From Synechococcus sp. M16CYN (lineage in GTDB: Bacteria; Cyanobacteriota; Cyanobacteriia; PCC-6307; Cyanobiaceae): 64,000 bases of DNA. Location of the stretch: contig NZ_AP029048.1 of NCBI RefSeq assembly GCF_040371545.1, forward strand, positions 434,001 through 498,000, given 5' to 3'. Below are positions 56,412-64,000 of this stretch, piece by piece. A model generated the notes under the pieces. The model did not search any database. It was not told where the DNA came from and saw nothing but the letters and a program-made list of their open reading frames with translations. The translations under genes were made by a program, and so were the position numbers. Position 1 is the first letter of the stretch. Each line of letters starts with the position of its first letter.

Positions 56412-56873
56412 ATGATGCTGGCCACCCTTCCCTTCGCTTTGAATTTCGCCCATCCGTTAATGGAATGGGGTCTTCTGGCTACAAGCGCCTGGGCCCTTTA
56501 CCTCGGCATTAAAGTCAAAAAGACGCGCACAGGAACCCCGAAGCAACGCAAAGCTTTACTGCCTGGGAAGTTTGCTCAGCGCCACTACATTTGGGGAAGC
56601 ATCCTTCTTGCATTAATGACGCTCGGTACACTGGGCGGCATGGCAGTCACTTACCTCAATAACGAGAAGTTGTTCATCGGTCCTCATTTACTCGTGGGCT
56701 TAGCTATGACCGGAATCCTTGCTGTAGCTGCCTCTCTTTCCCCACTCATGCAGCGGGGCAACACAGTAGCCCGCAAGACTCATGTTGGCCTCAATATAGG
56801 GATGCTTACCTTGTTCCTGTGGCAGGCTTTCAGCGGAATGGAAATCGTCAACAAGATTTGGGTTAGCCGCTGA
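56412..56873 (+). CDS. DUF4079 domain membrane protein
   Basis: 153 residues with four predicted helices: around FALNFAHPLMEWGLLATSAW with ALYLGI, YIWGSILLALMTLGTLGGMA, FIGPHLLVGLAMTGILAVAA and THVGLNIGMLTLFLWQAFSG. The helices carry conserved His residues (HPLMEW, RHY, PHL, KTHVG) in positions that could bind haem, as in cytochrome b561-like folds; this is inference from pattern. DUF4079 proteins are widespread in cyanobacteria and plastids, and their function is unknown. ATG 56412 or the next codon may be the start; a TTG just before is unlikely. Convergent with the DUF1997 gene. Confidence 0.85.
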   Translation: MMLATLPFALNFAHPLMEWGLLATSAWALYLGIKVKKTRTGTPKQRKALLPGKFAQRHYIWGSILLALMTLGTLGGMAVTYLNNEKLFIGPHLLVGLAMTGILAVAASLSPLMQRGNTVARKTHVGLNIGMLTLFLWQAFSGMEIVNKIWVSR

Positions 56874-56902
56874 TACGCACTTGTCATTCTCAGCATTTGC
56901 TG

Positions 56903-57538
56903 TTAAAAGGCTGCTTGTCGTCGTGACGGGCAGCTCAAGCCGTGGGACGCATGAAAGTCTTCTTGTACCTTCCACGTCAGCCGTCTTGAAATTTGACGTA
57001 CTATCTGCTTAAGCAAGTGGTTCCCGCTAGACTGTACAAAGTGATTTGGAAGCATGGTAATTACCTGAGGAAGGCGAATCCAAACAGAGAGATCGAGATC
57101 CCATTGAACAGATGTTCCCGTTCTGCGGGATAGTTTGTCGTCCTGGCGATGTATTGGAACTAGGTGCATGCTGGCCTGGAAATCGACGTCGTAATGCCCT
57201 CGTAAATCAAAAGTTTTTGGGGTGAAATGAACTGTTTCAATTCGATAAATGCCTTTATCCTGTGGTAGAAGGCGCAATGCGATAGTAGGCTCGATCTCAA
57301 ATCCAAAATTTTTAAATTTCCCCAAGGTGAGCTTGTATGACTGTGGATCAAGAGGATGTACGCTCATAGGTGTTGCGCAGCGTTCAAACCAAGCTCGGTG
57401 GCGGTCTAAGTACTTCTCAACTGCATCACTAGAAGACAACATCTCCATCTGATCGGAGCACTGGCTGCGGTAACAGCGCACCTGGGGATCATCTCTGTAA
57501 CGCAAATTGATAGTGTCGAAACGCGACAAGAGCAACAA
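56903..57538 (-). CDS. DUF1997 family protein
   Basis: 211 residues, conserved in cyanobacteria and plants; function unknown. Recognised by the block FEIEPTIALRLLPQDKGIYR, DFQASMHLVPI, and WDLDLSVWIRLPQVITMLPN with a helical end GNHLLKQIVRQISRRLTWKV. The DUF1997 fold resembles lipid-binding START-like domains, so a lipid or pigment ligand is possible. Start is uncertain: the first available codon is TTG at 57538, giving LSRFDTINLRYRDDPQVRCY; no ATG occurs before the conserved region. Same strand as ispH upstream, 60 bases apart. Confidence 0.8.
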   Translation of the reverse strand: MLLLSRFDTINLRYRDDPQVRCYRSQCSDQMEMLSSSDAVEKYLDRHRAWFERCATPMSVHPLDPQSYKLTLGKFKNFGFEIEPTIALRLLPQDKGIYRIETVHFTPKTFDLRGHYDVDFQASMHLVPIHRQDDKLSRRTGTSVQWDLDLSVWIRLPQVITMLPNHFVQSSGNHLLKQIVRQISRRLTWKVQEDFHASHGLSCPSRRQAAF

Positions 57539-57598
57539 GGTGAGAAATGGGCTGATACAGAACTAGTAAAACATGAACCAATGTAAAGCTGGCTGGAA

Positions 57599-58798
57599 TC
57601 AGCCTTCGCTCAGTCGTTTCAGCTTGTCGATAACGGCCTCAACAGCACGGTCTGGGGTCGATGCACCTGATGTGATTCCAACAGTTACTGATCCTGCGGG
57701 AAGAAAGTCGGGCTCGCTTTTAAAATCCTCAGACAGCGGCTTATGCTCAATAGAGTTGGCGTTTACGTTGATCCTGTCTGGTGTGTCTATATGGAATGAT
57801 CGGATGCCGCGGCTGATAGCAATTTCTTGAAGATGAGTGGTATTGGATGAATTGAAACCACCAATCACCACCATAAGATCTAGAGGATTGTCCACGAGCG
57901 AGAACATGGCATCCTGACGTTCCTGGGTAGCATCGCAAATCGTGTTAAATGCCAAGAAATGCTCGTCCAGCCGCGTGGGGCCATATTTGCTGAGCATGGT
58001 CTGCTCAAATAAGCGGCCGATTTCTTCGGTTTCACTTTTTAGCATTGTGGTTTGGTTCGCAACGCCGAGTCGCTCTAAATCACGGTCCGGGTCAAAGCCT
58101 TGTGAACAAGCTTTGGCGAAGCGTTGCATAAATGAAGTACGGTCGCCCTTGCCGTGTATGTAGTCGGCGACAATTTGCGCTTCTTCTAAATCCAACAAAA
58201 CAAGGTATGTTCCAGCAAATGAACTTGTTGCAAGGGTTTCCTCGTGCTTCACCCTACCGTGAATTACAGAGGTGAAGGCGTGTTTTTTGTGTTTTTCCAC
58301 CGTGTTCCATACCTTGGAGACCCAAGGACAGGTGGTGTCCACGATGTGACACCCTCGTTCGCTGAGGAGTTGCATTTCTTGGACCGTGGCACCAAAAGCA
58401 GGAAGAATCACTACTTCTCCAGACCTGACCACTGAAAAGTCCTTTATTCCCTGTTCGACGGGAATAAACCGGACATTCATGTCGCGCAGATGATCATTAA
58501 CGGAAGGGTTATGGATGATTTCATTGGTGATCCATAAACGCTTATTGGGATAGTGACGCTGCGTTTCATAGGCCATTGCAACCGCTCGTTCTACGCCCCA
58601 GCAGAACCCAAAGGCCTCCGCTAAACGCACTTTGAGTCGGCCATGGGTCAGTTCATATCCGTTATCTCGAATGCTTCCAATCAAATCACTTTGATAAGCC
58701 CGCTTGAGACTTTCAGCCACTTCTTCAGCTCGTCCAAACCCTCGTCGGTTGTACTGTCCAGAGTGGTGGAGGGAACGCTTAAAGGCGCGGGTGTCCAT
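57599..58798 (-). CDS. ispH: 4-hydroxy-3-methylbut-2-enyl diphosphate reductase
   Basis: Last enzyme of the MEP isoprenoid pathway, a [4Fe-4S] reductase that supplies carotenoid and chlorophyll phytyl precursors. 399 residues, of the longer cyanobacterial/plant type. The cluster ligands sit in [28 protein letters not shown] and [14 protein letters not shown]. Substrate-binding pieces are [51 protein letters not shown] and [11 protein letters not shown]. Separated by a strong symmetrical hairpin from amt, which is read in the same direction and ends before it. Confidence 0.96.
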   Translation of the reverse strand: MDTRAFKRSLHHSGQYNRRGFGRAEEVAESLKRAYQSDLIGSIRDNGYELTHGRLKVRLAEAFGFCWGVERAVAMAYETQRHYPNKRLWITNEIIHNPSVNDHLRDMNVRFIPVEQGIKDFSVVRSGEVVILPAFGATVQEMQLLSERGCHIVDTTCPWVSKVWNTVEKHKKHAFTSVIHGRVKHEETLATSSFAGTYLVLLDLEEAQIVADYIHGKGDRTSFMQRFAKACSQGFDPDRDLERLGVANQTTMLKSETEEIGRLFEQTMLSKYGPTRLDEHFLAFNTICDATQERQDAMFSLVDNPLDLMVVIGGFNSSNTTHLQEIAISRGIRSFHIDTPDRINVNANSIEHKPLSEDFKSEPDFLPAGSVTVGITSGASTPDRAVEAVIDKLKRLSEG

Positions 58799-58854
58799 GG
58801 CCTACCTTTGATCGAGTAACTTTTATGGTGCCTACGGTGAGAGCGAAATCTAAT

Positions 58855-58882
58855 TAAAGCCCGGCCCTTCGGCCGGGCTTTA
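58855..58882 (-). terminator. rho-independent terminator after amt
   Basis: Perfect 12-bp stem, TAAAGCCCGGCC (58855-58866) with GGCCGGGCTTTA (58871-58882), and a 4-base loop. It starts 22 bases past the amt stop (58905), reading leftward, and is GC-rich with an A/T base. It is symmetric, so it could also stop transcripts from the other side, but only amt ends here. Upstream of ispH, it isolates the two same-strand genes. Confidence 0.85.
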
Positions 58883-58904
58883 GCGCTTAAACATCCGTAA
58901 AGAC

Positions 58905-60389
58905 TTAGTTGTTGGTTAGGAAACCAGCGTAGGCTTCCATACCGTGTTCGCCAATATCCAAACCGTCTATCTCTTCCTGCTCTGTTACGCGGATACCACC
59001 CAACAAAGCTCCAATTACTTCCCAGGCAATAAAACAGGTAACAACGGTCCAGGTGGCATAAACCCCTGCACCCAAAGCTTGGATACCGAGTTGTTCAAAA
59101 CCACCACCAACCAGGAGACCGATAGGCGAGCCATCGCCCTGAATATTGAAACCCCAAAGCCCGATTACTAACGTACCCCACACACCGCAGACTCCGTGTA
59201 CAGAGAAGGCGCCGACAGGATCATCAATTCCTGAAGAGTCTAGTGCAGAAACAGCAAACACGACGATAATGCCACCCACGAGGCCGGCAAACCATGAGCC
59301 TAACAAGGTGAGGCTGTGACAGCCAGCAGTCACGCTTACTAGGCCAGCTAAGATACCATTAATAATCATAGTGATGTCAGGCTTCTTGGAAGTGACTGTG
59401 GAAATCAAAGTTGCACCTATGGCACCGCCAGCAGCACCTAAGGTGGTTGTGGCGGCTAGATAAGGTACCCATTGGTCCATGGCGAGCTCAGAGCCAGGAT
59501 TGAAGCCGTACCAGCCAATCCAGAGGATCAAAGCGCCGAGGGTGGCGATAGGCATGTTGTGGCCAGGAATTGCCTGCACCTTGCCCCCGACGTACTTACC
59601 AACGCGAGGGCCAAGCAATACGGCGCCGACCAAACCAGCCCAGGCACCTACAGAGTGTACGACGGATGAGCCAGCGAAGTCGATGAACCCTCTATCGCCA
59701 AAGTTGTTTAGCCAGCCACCGTTCCATGTCCAGCTACCGGCAATTGGATATATAAAGGCTGTCAATATAAGGGCGAAGATCACGAACTCACCAAACTTGA
59801 TTCGTTCGGCAACAAGACCGGACACGATTGTGGCTGCGGTGCCTGCGAAAGCAGCTTGGAAAAGGAAATCAACCGTTGGAACTAAACCAGTGTCACTGAT
59901 AGTTTCTGCTGTCACAGTCGGATCAAAGAACAACCCGCCGAAGTAGAGCCACTGACCGATTAGGGAGTCACCGTACATCAAGGAATAGCCCACAAACCAA
60001 TATGCAGTTACCGCAAGGGCGAATACAAACAGGTTTTTGGCAAGGATATTGACGGCGTTTTTTTGACGGCACATGCCAGTTTCCACCATGGCAAAGCCAG
60101 CATTCATGAAAATCACCAGAATTGTGGCGACTAACAGCCAAAGGTTATTAATCAGGAAGCTTACCGACAATTTGGGTAATTCCTCTGCCTTAATGGAGGT
60201 TGTGAAAATGCTGAAGCCAAGCAGTGTCAGAGGGACGCAAGCAAGCCAGGTTATCGCGCGATTGGAACTGAATCCACGGATAATCTTAAAAAACATCACT
60301 GGACCATCAAGAAGACTGACTTCTCGAAGTGTTTTCCGTCGCCGTGTTTTCCGTCGCCATGGAGGCGGGGCTTGGAAGGCGGTTGTCAT
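58905..60389 (-). CDS. amt: ammonium transporter
   Basis: Eleven-helix Amt/MEP channel for ammonium uptake in the cytoplasmic membrane. 494 residues. Signature segments: MNAGFAMVETGMCRQKNAVN followed by ILAKN, FAGSSVVHSVGAWAGLVGAV (pore His), ILWIGWYGFNPGSELA, and DDPVGAFSVHGVCGVWGTLV with the second pore His. An N-terminal region of about 60 residues, Arg/Lys-rich then hydrophobic (WLACVPLTLLGFSIFTTSIK AEE boundary), looks like a cleavable signal preceding the mature channel. A 15-bp tandem duplication gives RRKTRRRKT in that region. A strong terminator follows. Nitrogen (NtcA) control is expected but only a weak candidate box is visible. Confidence 0.95.
   Translation of the reverse strand: MTTAFQAPPPWRRKTRRRKTLREVSLLDGPVMFFKIIRGFSSNRAITWLACVPLTLLGFSIFTTSIKAEELPKLSVSFLINNLWLLVATILVIFMNAGFAMVETGMCRQKNAVNILAKNLFVFALAVTAYWFVGYSLMYGDSLIGQWLYFGGLFFDPTVTAETISDTGLVPTVDFLFQAAFAGTAATIVSGLVAERIKFGEFVIFALILTAFIYPIAGSWTWNGGWLNNFGDRGFIDFAGSSVVHSVGAWAGLVGAVLLGPRVGKYVGGKVQAIPGHNMPIATLGALILWIGWYGFNPGSELAMDQWVPYLAATTTLGAAGGAIGATLISTVTSKKPDITMIINGILAGLVSVTAGCHSLTLLGSWFAGLVGGIIVVFAVSALDSSGIDDPVGAFSVHGVCGVWGTLVIGLWGFNIQGDGSPIGLLVGGGFEQLGIQALGAGVYATWTVVTCFIAWEVIGALLGGIRVTEQEEIDGLDIGEHGMEAYAGFLTNN
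60329..60358. repeat. 15-bp perfect tandem duplication in the amt 5' coding region
   Basis: GTGTTTTCCGTCGCC occurs twice back to back (60329-60343 and 60344-60358) on the plus strand. On the amt strand it encodes a five-residue duplication that creates the RRKTRRRKT run. It keeps frame, so it is a length polymorphism candidate rather than damage. Confidence 0.85.
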
Positions 60390-60475
60390 TTACAAAAAGG
60401 CAAAAACGCTGAGGTGCTTGGGTTCATATATCCCAGCAGATGCCCAATTTGGAACTACGCGGTCCCTCTCAATGT

Positions 60476-61258
60476 TTAACTTGATACCAAATCGTCAAGA
60501 TGTCGTATGGGCTTCAAGCCTTGCCAGGTGATTTTGTTTGATTTGTAACGGAAACAGCAGGGAATAACCTCGACGCCGGCGCTCACGGCGGCACGAAAAA
60601 GGGAGCCATAGCAGGAATCAGCTTGATCGCCAGGTGCGAAATCGTTTACATCAGGACGACTCAAGCAAGGGATCAGAATGGCCCGTGCTTTTGGTAACAC
60701 GTTCATAAGCTGTACCAAGTGTTTCTGACCCCTTTTTGTCACACTGTCTGGAAACAAGGCAGTTCGACCATCCACCCAAGTTGTATTTTTAACTTCTAAA
60801 TAAACCAAGCGTTGATCAGGATTGCTCTCCGCTGGTGTGAGCAGGAGGTCGATCCGGCTACATTGGTTTTCACCGTAAGCCACCTCGGCACGGATGCTCT
60901 TTATATCGCCCAACTGGTCGACAAGGCAACCAACCTCGATCGCAGCTCGAACCAAACGATTGGGGAGGGCCGTGTTTACCCCTACCCAACAAAGTTGACC
61001 ATCTGCACCGGTGACTGCGGCTTGCTCCCAGGTCCATGCCAGCTTACGTTTTGGTGAAAGTGCATGCCGTAGTCGGACCCGCTGCCCCGGGACTAGCACA
61101 CCTCTCATTGAGCCTGTGTTTGCACAATGAGCCGTAACCACCTCCCCATTGTCGATTTCGATGTCGGCAAGGAAACGCTTGTAACGTTTGATCAGGACCC
61201 CCTCCTGTAAAGCTTCAAACTCCAGGAGAGGCATGTCCAACCAAACAGGACCGGTCAT
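60476..61258 (-). CDS. sfsA: SfsA family protein
   Basis: About 260 residues. Core sequence: EGVLIKRYKRFLADIEIDNG with VVTAHCANTGSMRGVL, KRKLAWTWEQA, WVGVNTALPNRLVRAAIE, the acidic nuclease-like strand RIDLLLT and VYLEVKNTTWVDGRTALFPD followed by SVTKRGQKHLVQLM. SfsA was named from E. coli sugar fermentation regulation; the fold has a PD-(D/E)xK nuclease-like core (DLLLT...YLEVKN). Start is ambiguous: ATG 61258 gives MTGPVWLDMPLLEFEALQEG as in homologues; ATG 61234 is next; the longest reading (61339) would overlap the divergent murJ start and adds unrelated residues. Its 3' end adjoins the amt promoter region. Confidence 0.9.
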   Translation of the reverse strand: MTGPVWLDMPLLEFEALQEGVLIKRYKRFLADIEIDNGEVVTAHCANTGSMRGVLVPGQRVRLRHALSPKRKLAWTWEQAAVTGADGQLCWVGVNTALPNRLVRAAIEVGCLVDQLGDIKSIRAEVAYGENQCSRIDLLLTPAESNPDQRLVYLEVKNTTWVDGRTALFPDSVTKRGQKHLVQLMNVLPKARAILIPCLSRPDVNDFAPGDQADSCYGSLFRAAVSAGVEVIPCCFRYKSNKITWQGLKPIRHLDDLVSS

Positions 61259-61329
61259 AGCTCTAGCAGATAGCCTTCCATGCTGTACTGATGTTTCCAC
61301 AATGCGTCCACTGTTAGGGCCTGGATGTA

Positions 61330-62934
61330 GTGCGTTCACTTAAAGACATCGCATTAGTGGTGACCCTGGGCACTTTTCTTAGTAAAGTCGGTGGGTTAGG
61401 GCGGCAACTTGTGATTGCAGCCGCTTTTGGTGTGGGTGCTGCTTATGACGCTTACAACTACGCCTATGTGTTGCCGGGTTTCTTTTTAATCTTGCTCGGT
61501 GGCATCAATGGGCCATTACATAGCGCCATGGTGAGTGTTCTGAGCCGGCGACCTCGTGAAGAGAGTGCTTACATCCTTGCAGCATTAAACACAACGGTTA
61601 GCGCTCCGCTGTTGATGGTAACTGTTGTTTTGGTGCTTGCTGCTGATCCATTAATAACTTTGGTTGGTCCTGGCTTAAGCCCAGATGTCCATGCGATTGC
61701 TGCAATGCAATTGCGGGTGATGGCGCCGATGGCGCTCCTAGCCGGACTGATCGGACTAGGTTTCGGATCACTTAATGCGGCTAATGAATTTTGGATTCCA
61801 GCGATTTCACCACTTATGTCCAGTTTAGGGCTCATATTTAGCGTTGGCCTTCTATGGTGGTGGGCTGGAGGAGGAATTGGTGCGCCAACCCTCGCGATGC
61901 TCGGTGGAGTAGTGCTGGCAGTTGCAACGCTGGTTGGAGCATTCGTGCAATGGCTTATTCAGCTTCCAACCCTGATGCGGCAAGGCTCAGGAAAACTTAA
62001 GCTGGTGTGGTACTGGACGCATCCCGGGGTTCGTGAGGTCTGGCGAGTTATGGGGCCTGCGACACTGTCGTCCGGAATGTTGCAGATCAATGTATTCACC
62101 GATTTATTTTTTTCCTCGGCTATTACCGGAGCAGCAGCTGGTCTTAGCTACGCCAACCTACTAGTGCAGACACCGCTTGGATTAATTTCCAACGCCTTGC
62201 TAGTGCCACTATTGCCTACCTTTGCACGTCTGACTGCTCCAAGGGATCGCCCCCAGTTGCTTGCGCGTATCCGTCAAGGTCTAATTTTGTCGATGGCATC
62301 AATGGTACCGATTGGAGCGCTGTTCATCGCTTTAGGTGCTCCAATAGTGGCCCTTGTATATGAACGTGGAGCATTCGATTCTGCTGCTGCTCAGTTGGTG
62401 ACAGCACTTTTAATGGCATATGGCCTTGGCATGCCGGTTTATCTCGGTCGAGATGTTTTAGTGCGGGTGTTTTACGCTCTCGGTGATGGCACTACCCCGT
62501 TCCGTTTTTCTTTGGTAGGGATTGGTCTTAATTTAGTATTCGATTGGTTATTGGTGGGGGGGCCAACTCCCTGGGGTAATCAGTCACCTTTAAACTTCGG
62601 AGCACCGGGACTGGTTCTGGCCACTGTTGGAATCAATTTCGTTACCTGTTTGGCATTGTTGCTCGAACTCAAGCGCTGCTTGCCGACGTTGACTCTTACT
62701 CTTTGGGGGGCGGATGCAGCGCGTTTACTGGTTGCTGGCCTGCTGTCAGGAGTAGCGGTTTGGGGTTTTTCAGTGCTAGCGGATTGGCCTTTGGGCTGGT
62801 TTGGTCTGCTGGCTCAGGTAGGGTTGTCGAGTGTGCTGGGTTTGGCGTTATTCGGTTTGCTCGGTTCGGCATTGGGAGTCTCCGAGGTGCGTGACATCGG
62901 CAAGATGTTCCTTCGAGGAATCCGATTGTATTAA
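61330..62934 (+). CDS. murJ: lipid II flippase MurJ (MviN family)
   Basis: Polytopic inner-membrane protein moving lipid II across the membrane for peptidoglycan synthesis. 534 residues, about 14 helices. SLKDIALVVTLGTFLSKVGG then LGRQ is the typical N-terminus, followed by AAYDAYNYAYVLPGFFLILL, GGINGPLHSAMVSVLSRR, and the pore region NVFTDLFFSSAITGAAAGLS with YANLLVQTPLGLISNALLVP, then PTFARL. GAPIVALVYERGAFDS and YLGRDVLVRVFYALGDGTTP are also family-typical. GTG start at 61330, under 75 bases from the divergent sfsA start. Confidence 0.94.
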   Translation: MRSLKDIALVVTLGTFLSKVGGLGRQLVIAAAFGVGAAYDAYNYAYVLPGFFLILLGGINGPLHSAMVSVLSRRPREESAYILAALNTTVSAPLLMVTVVLVLAADPLITLVGPGLSPDVHAIAAMQLRVMAPMALLAGLIGLGFGSLNAANEFWIPAISPLMSSLGLIFSVGLLWWWAGGGIGAPTLAMLGGVVLAVATLVGAFVQWLIQLPTLMRQGSGKLKLVWYWTHPGVREVWRVMGPATLSSGMLQINVFTDLFFSSAITGAAAGLSYANLLVQTPLGLISNALLVPLLPTFARLTAPRDRPQLLARIRQGLILSMASMVPIGALFIALGAPIVALVYERGAFDSAAAQLVTALLMAYGLGMPVYLGRDVLVRVFYALGDGTTPFRFSLVGIGLNLVFDWLLVGGPTPWGNQSPLNFGAPGLVLATVGINFVTCLALLLELKRCLPTLTLTLWGADAARLLVAGLLSGVAVWGFSVLADWPLGWFGLLAQVGLSSVLGLALFGLLGSALGVSEVRDIGKMFLRGIRLY

Positions 62935-62969
62935 CTTAATTCCTGCAGTCTCGACTGATTTGTGTAAAT

Positions 62970-63230
62970 TTACTCCTTATGTCGGACTTCTTTGATGTTT
63001 CTCACCTGGATTGGCAGCTCGATTAGACCAGTACCAATCGTTTGTGCACCAGAAACTGATGTAATTTTAGCTTCAATTCCAAATTCCTTAAAAGCAGTTT
63101 CCATTTCCTGAATCAGGGCCTCTTCGACTTGCTTGTCAGGGTCAACGATTTTACCAATCAAGCGTGCGCCTAACTTTCCAATGCGTTGCCGCACGACCTC
63201 ACGTGCGTTGATGACCTCGATTAGCAGCAC
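62970..63230 (-). CDS. conserved small hypothetical protein, 86 aa
   Basis: A compact alpha/beta protein reading MLLIEVINAREVVRQRIGKL, then a K-rich VDPDKQVEEALIQEMETAFKEF helix region and a C-terminal ELPIQVRNIKEVR strand. Amino-acid use is that of a real conserved protein. I do not recognise the family. It is convergent with murJ and separated by about 220 bases of uninformative sequence from the DUF3181 gene, which is on the same strand. ATG start at 63230. Confidence 0.7.
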   Translation of the reverse strand: MLLIEVINAREVVRQRIGKLGARLIGKIVDPDKQVEEALIQEMETAFKEFGIEAKITSVSGAQTIGTGLIELPIQVRNIKEVRHKE

Positions 63231-63451
63231 GTAGGAACTCTGTCGTCAAGTGACTTTATGAGATCTCCATAGCGAGGCCCTCATAAACCGGTCCTAAGTA
63301 ACAGATTCATGGTTTTTGATAAACAAAGACTGCGTAGACTACTTATTCCCACTGAAATCCTTCTTAATGTTAAATCCTGTGTCGTAGATGGATGGATCAA
63401 ACGTCATGCTCGTTCCCTCTTCCGATCAGTCGAAATTAGCTCTGTAATCGA

Positions 63452-63739
63452 TCAGCAGTATGTCTCTAATATTTCTTCAAGGTCACGCAGCTGAGATGGA
63501 GGTAACAAACATGCCAACGGTAGTCGACTCGTGCCCCCGCCTATAGGTACCTTTACAGTTTCTGTGGCTTGACGTGCAGCTACAGCGGCCCCTTGATTAA
63601 TAAAGGCACTGCACTCTATAGCAAGTGCTGCTGCGAGTCCAGCATCCCCCAGATATAAATGCCATCCGCTGACCTGGAGGTAGAGGCGATCAGCGACTGC
63701 AGCCTGAAGATCCTGCAGGTCGGAAGCTAAAAGAGACAT
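63452..63739 (-). CDS. DUF3181 family protein
   Basis: 95 residues, cyanobacterial family of unknown function. DRLYLQVSGWHLYLGDAGLA (the RxYxxVxxWHLYLxDAxL block) and a C-terminal VPIGGGTSRLPLACLLPPSQ with DLEEILE are the family features. The small alpha-helical protein is soluble. It follows the incomplete 2TM-domain gene by 32 bases on the same strand, so the two are probably one operon. Confidence 0.85.
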   Translation of the reverse strand: MSLLASDLQDLQAAVADRLYLQVSGWHLYLGDAGLAAALAIECSAFINQGAAVAARQATETVKVPIGGGTSRLPLACLLPPSQLRDLEEILETYC

Positions 63740-63771
63740 GGCGCCAATTGAAGCATCCTTTTAGGATCATT

Positions 63772-64000
63772 TTAATTGGGTCTGCTTGGTTGACGCTGGG
63801 CAATCACGTTAATCAAGTGGATGGTGAGAATACTTGCCCATATTCCAGTGATCCAAGCAAGAGACGGTTCGGGAAATGGGTGCTTCATTTCCTGCAAAAA
63901 CCATATACCGCTGTTGGTTGCGGCAAAAATTCCAGCATGTAAACAAAAGTTAACAATTCTTTCGAAGTGTCGATATATGGGGTCTTGAGGATTAGCAGGG
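63772..64000 (-). CDS. 2TM-domain protein, 5' part outside the window
   Basis: On the minus strand a frame is open from the window edge to TAA at 63772-63774, giving 75 visible residues. It reads PIYRHFERIVNFCLHAGIFA, ATNSGIWFLQEMKHPFPEPS and LAWITGIWASILTIHLINVI. Two hydrophobic helices joined by a short Pro-rich loop, with Trp and Asn at the usual positions, match the two-transmembrane (2TM) domain pattern found in many bacterial proteins, often in sensor kinases or as small stand-alone proteins. The N-terminal part is cut off, so I cannot tell which. A plus-strand frame over the same bases is a shadow. Confidence 0.6.
   Translation of the reverse strand, partial: PANPQDPIYRHFERIVNFCLHAGIFAATNSGIWFLQEMKHPFPEPSLAWITGIWASILTIHLINVIAQRQPSRPN

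Noticed and set aside
63748-63942. 64-codon plus-strand frame at the right edge
   Set aside because: The complement encodes a two-helix 2TM-domain protein with much better protein character; the plus frame is its shadow.

Overview
The window looks like a chromosome segment of a marine picocyanobacterium, most likely the Synechococcus/low-light Prochlorococcus lineage. The evidence is a rubredoxin-ycf48-psbEFLJ photosystem II set, psbK beside tgt, ndhCKJ, the chlD chelatase subunit, an NDH-like/SelD fusion, a Hik2-like kinase beside cobS, and cyanobacterial families such as DUF3155, DUF3181, DUF4079 and DUF1997. Base composition is near 50% GC in genes and much more AT-rich between them. I cannot fix the species by eye.

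Layout. 1-1.2 kb: an incomplete gene end, a hypothetical gene and a frame-broken gene. 1.5-9.3 kb: the four CMP-KDO genes kdsA, kdsB, kdsC and kdsD, with a UvrD/PcrA helicase and a GT8-like glycosyltransferase among them. 9.3-14 kb: a CCA-adding-type enzyme and a galE/NDH-SelD pair. 14-15.6 kb: AT-rich sequence with a decayed gene. 15.7-21.7 kb: a GT4 glycosyltransferase, hisS and an overlapping UDP-xylose synthase / UDP-glucose dehydrogenase / UDP-glucuronate epimerase run. 21.7-25.7 kb: photosynthesis and NDH-1 genes. 25.8-33.7 kb: YvcK-like protein, Mla-type lipid transport ATPase and MCE protein, chlD, folK, NUDIX hydrolase, photolyase. 34.8-41 kb: thioredoxin-like protein, an apparently split photolyase/cryptochrome, fabI, hisB, carotenoid oxygenase. 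42.3-50.2 kb: phosphohexomutase, RecB-like nuclease, YgfZ, pyrE, a CAU tRNA, a CNNM/CBS membrane protein, a WecG-type glycosyltransferase. 50.2-64 kb: psbK, tgt, cobS, a histidine kinase, DUF3155, esterase, purH, ispH, amt, sfsA, murJ and small conserved proteins up to a 2TM-domain gene cut by the window edge.

Cell-envelope sugar metabolism is the strongest theme. CMP-KDO, UDP-galactose, UDP-glucuronate, UDP-xylose and UDP-galacturonate enzymes sit with several glycosyltransferases, a phosphohexomutase and the lipid II flippase MurJ. The second theme is photosystem II assembly and chlorophyll synthesis.

Several long non-coding gaps (about 14.0-15.7, 33.7-34.8 and 41.0-42.3 kb) and three or more frame-broken coding remnants point to ongoing gene loss. 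I found no CRISPR array, insertion sequence, phage or secondary-metabolite cluster. The most unusual item is the photolyase-like pair at 35.9-37.2 kb: the FAD-binding domain and the Rossmann-like antenna domain are separate genes in reversed order, and the FAD protein carries a cysteine set reminiscent of iron-sulfur photolyases.
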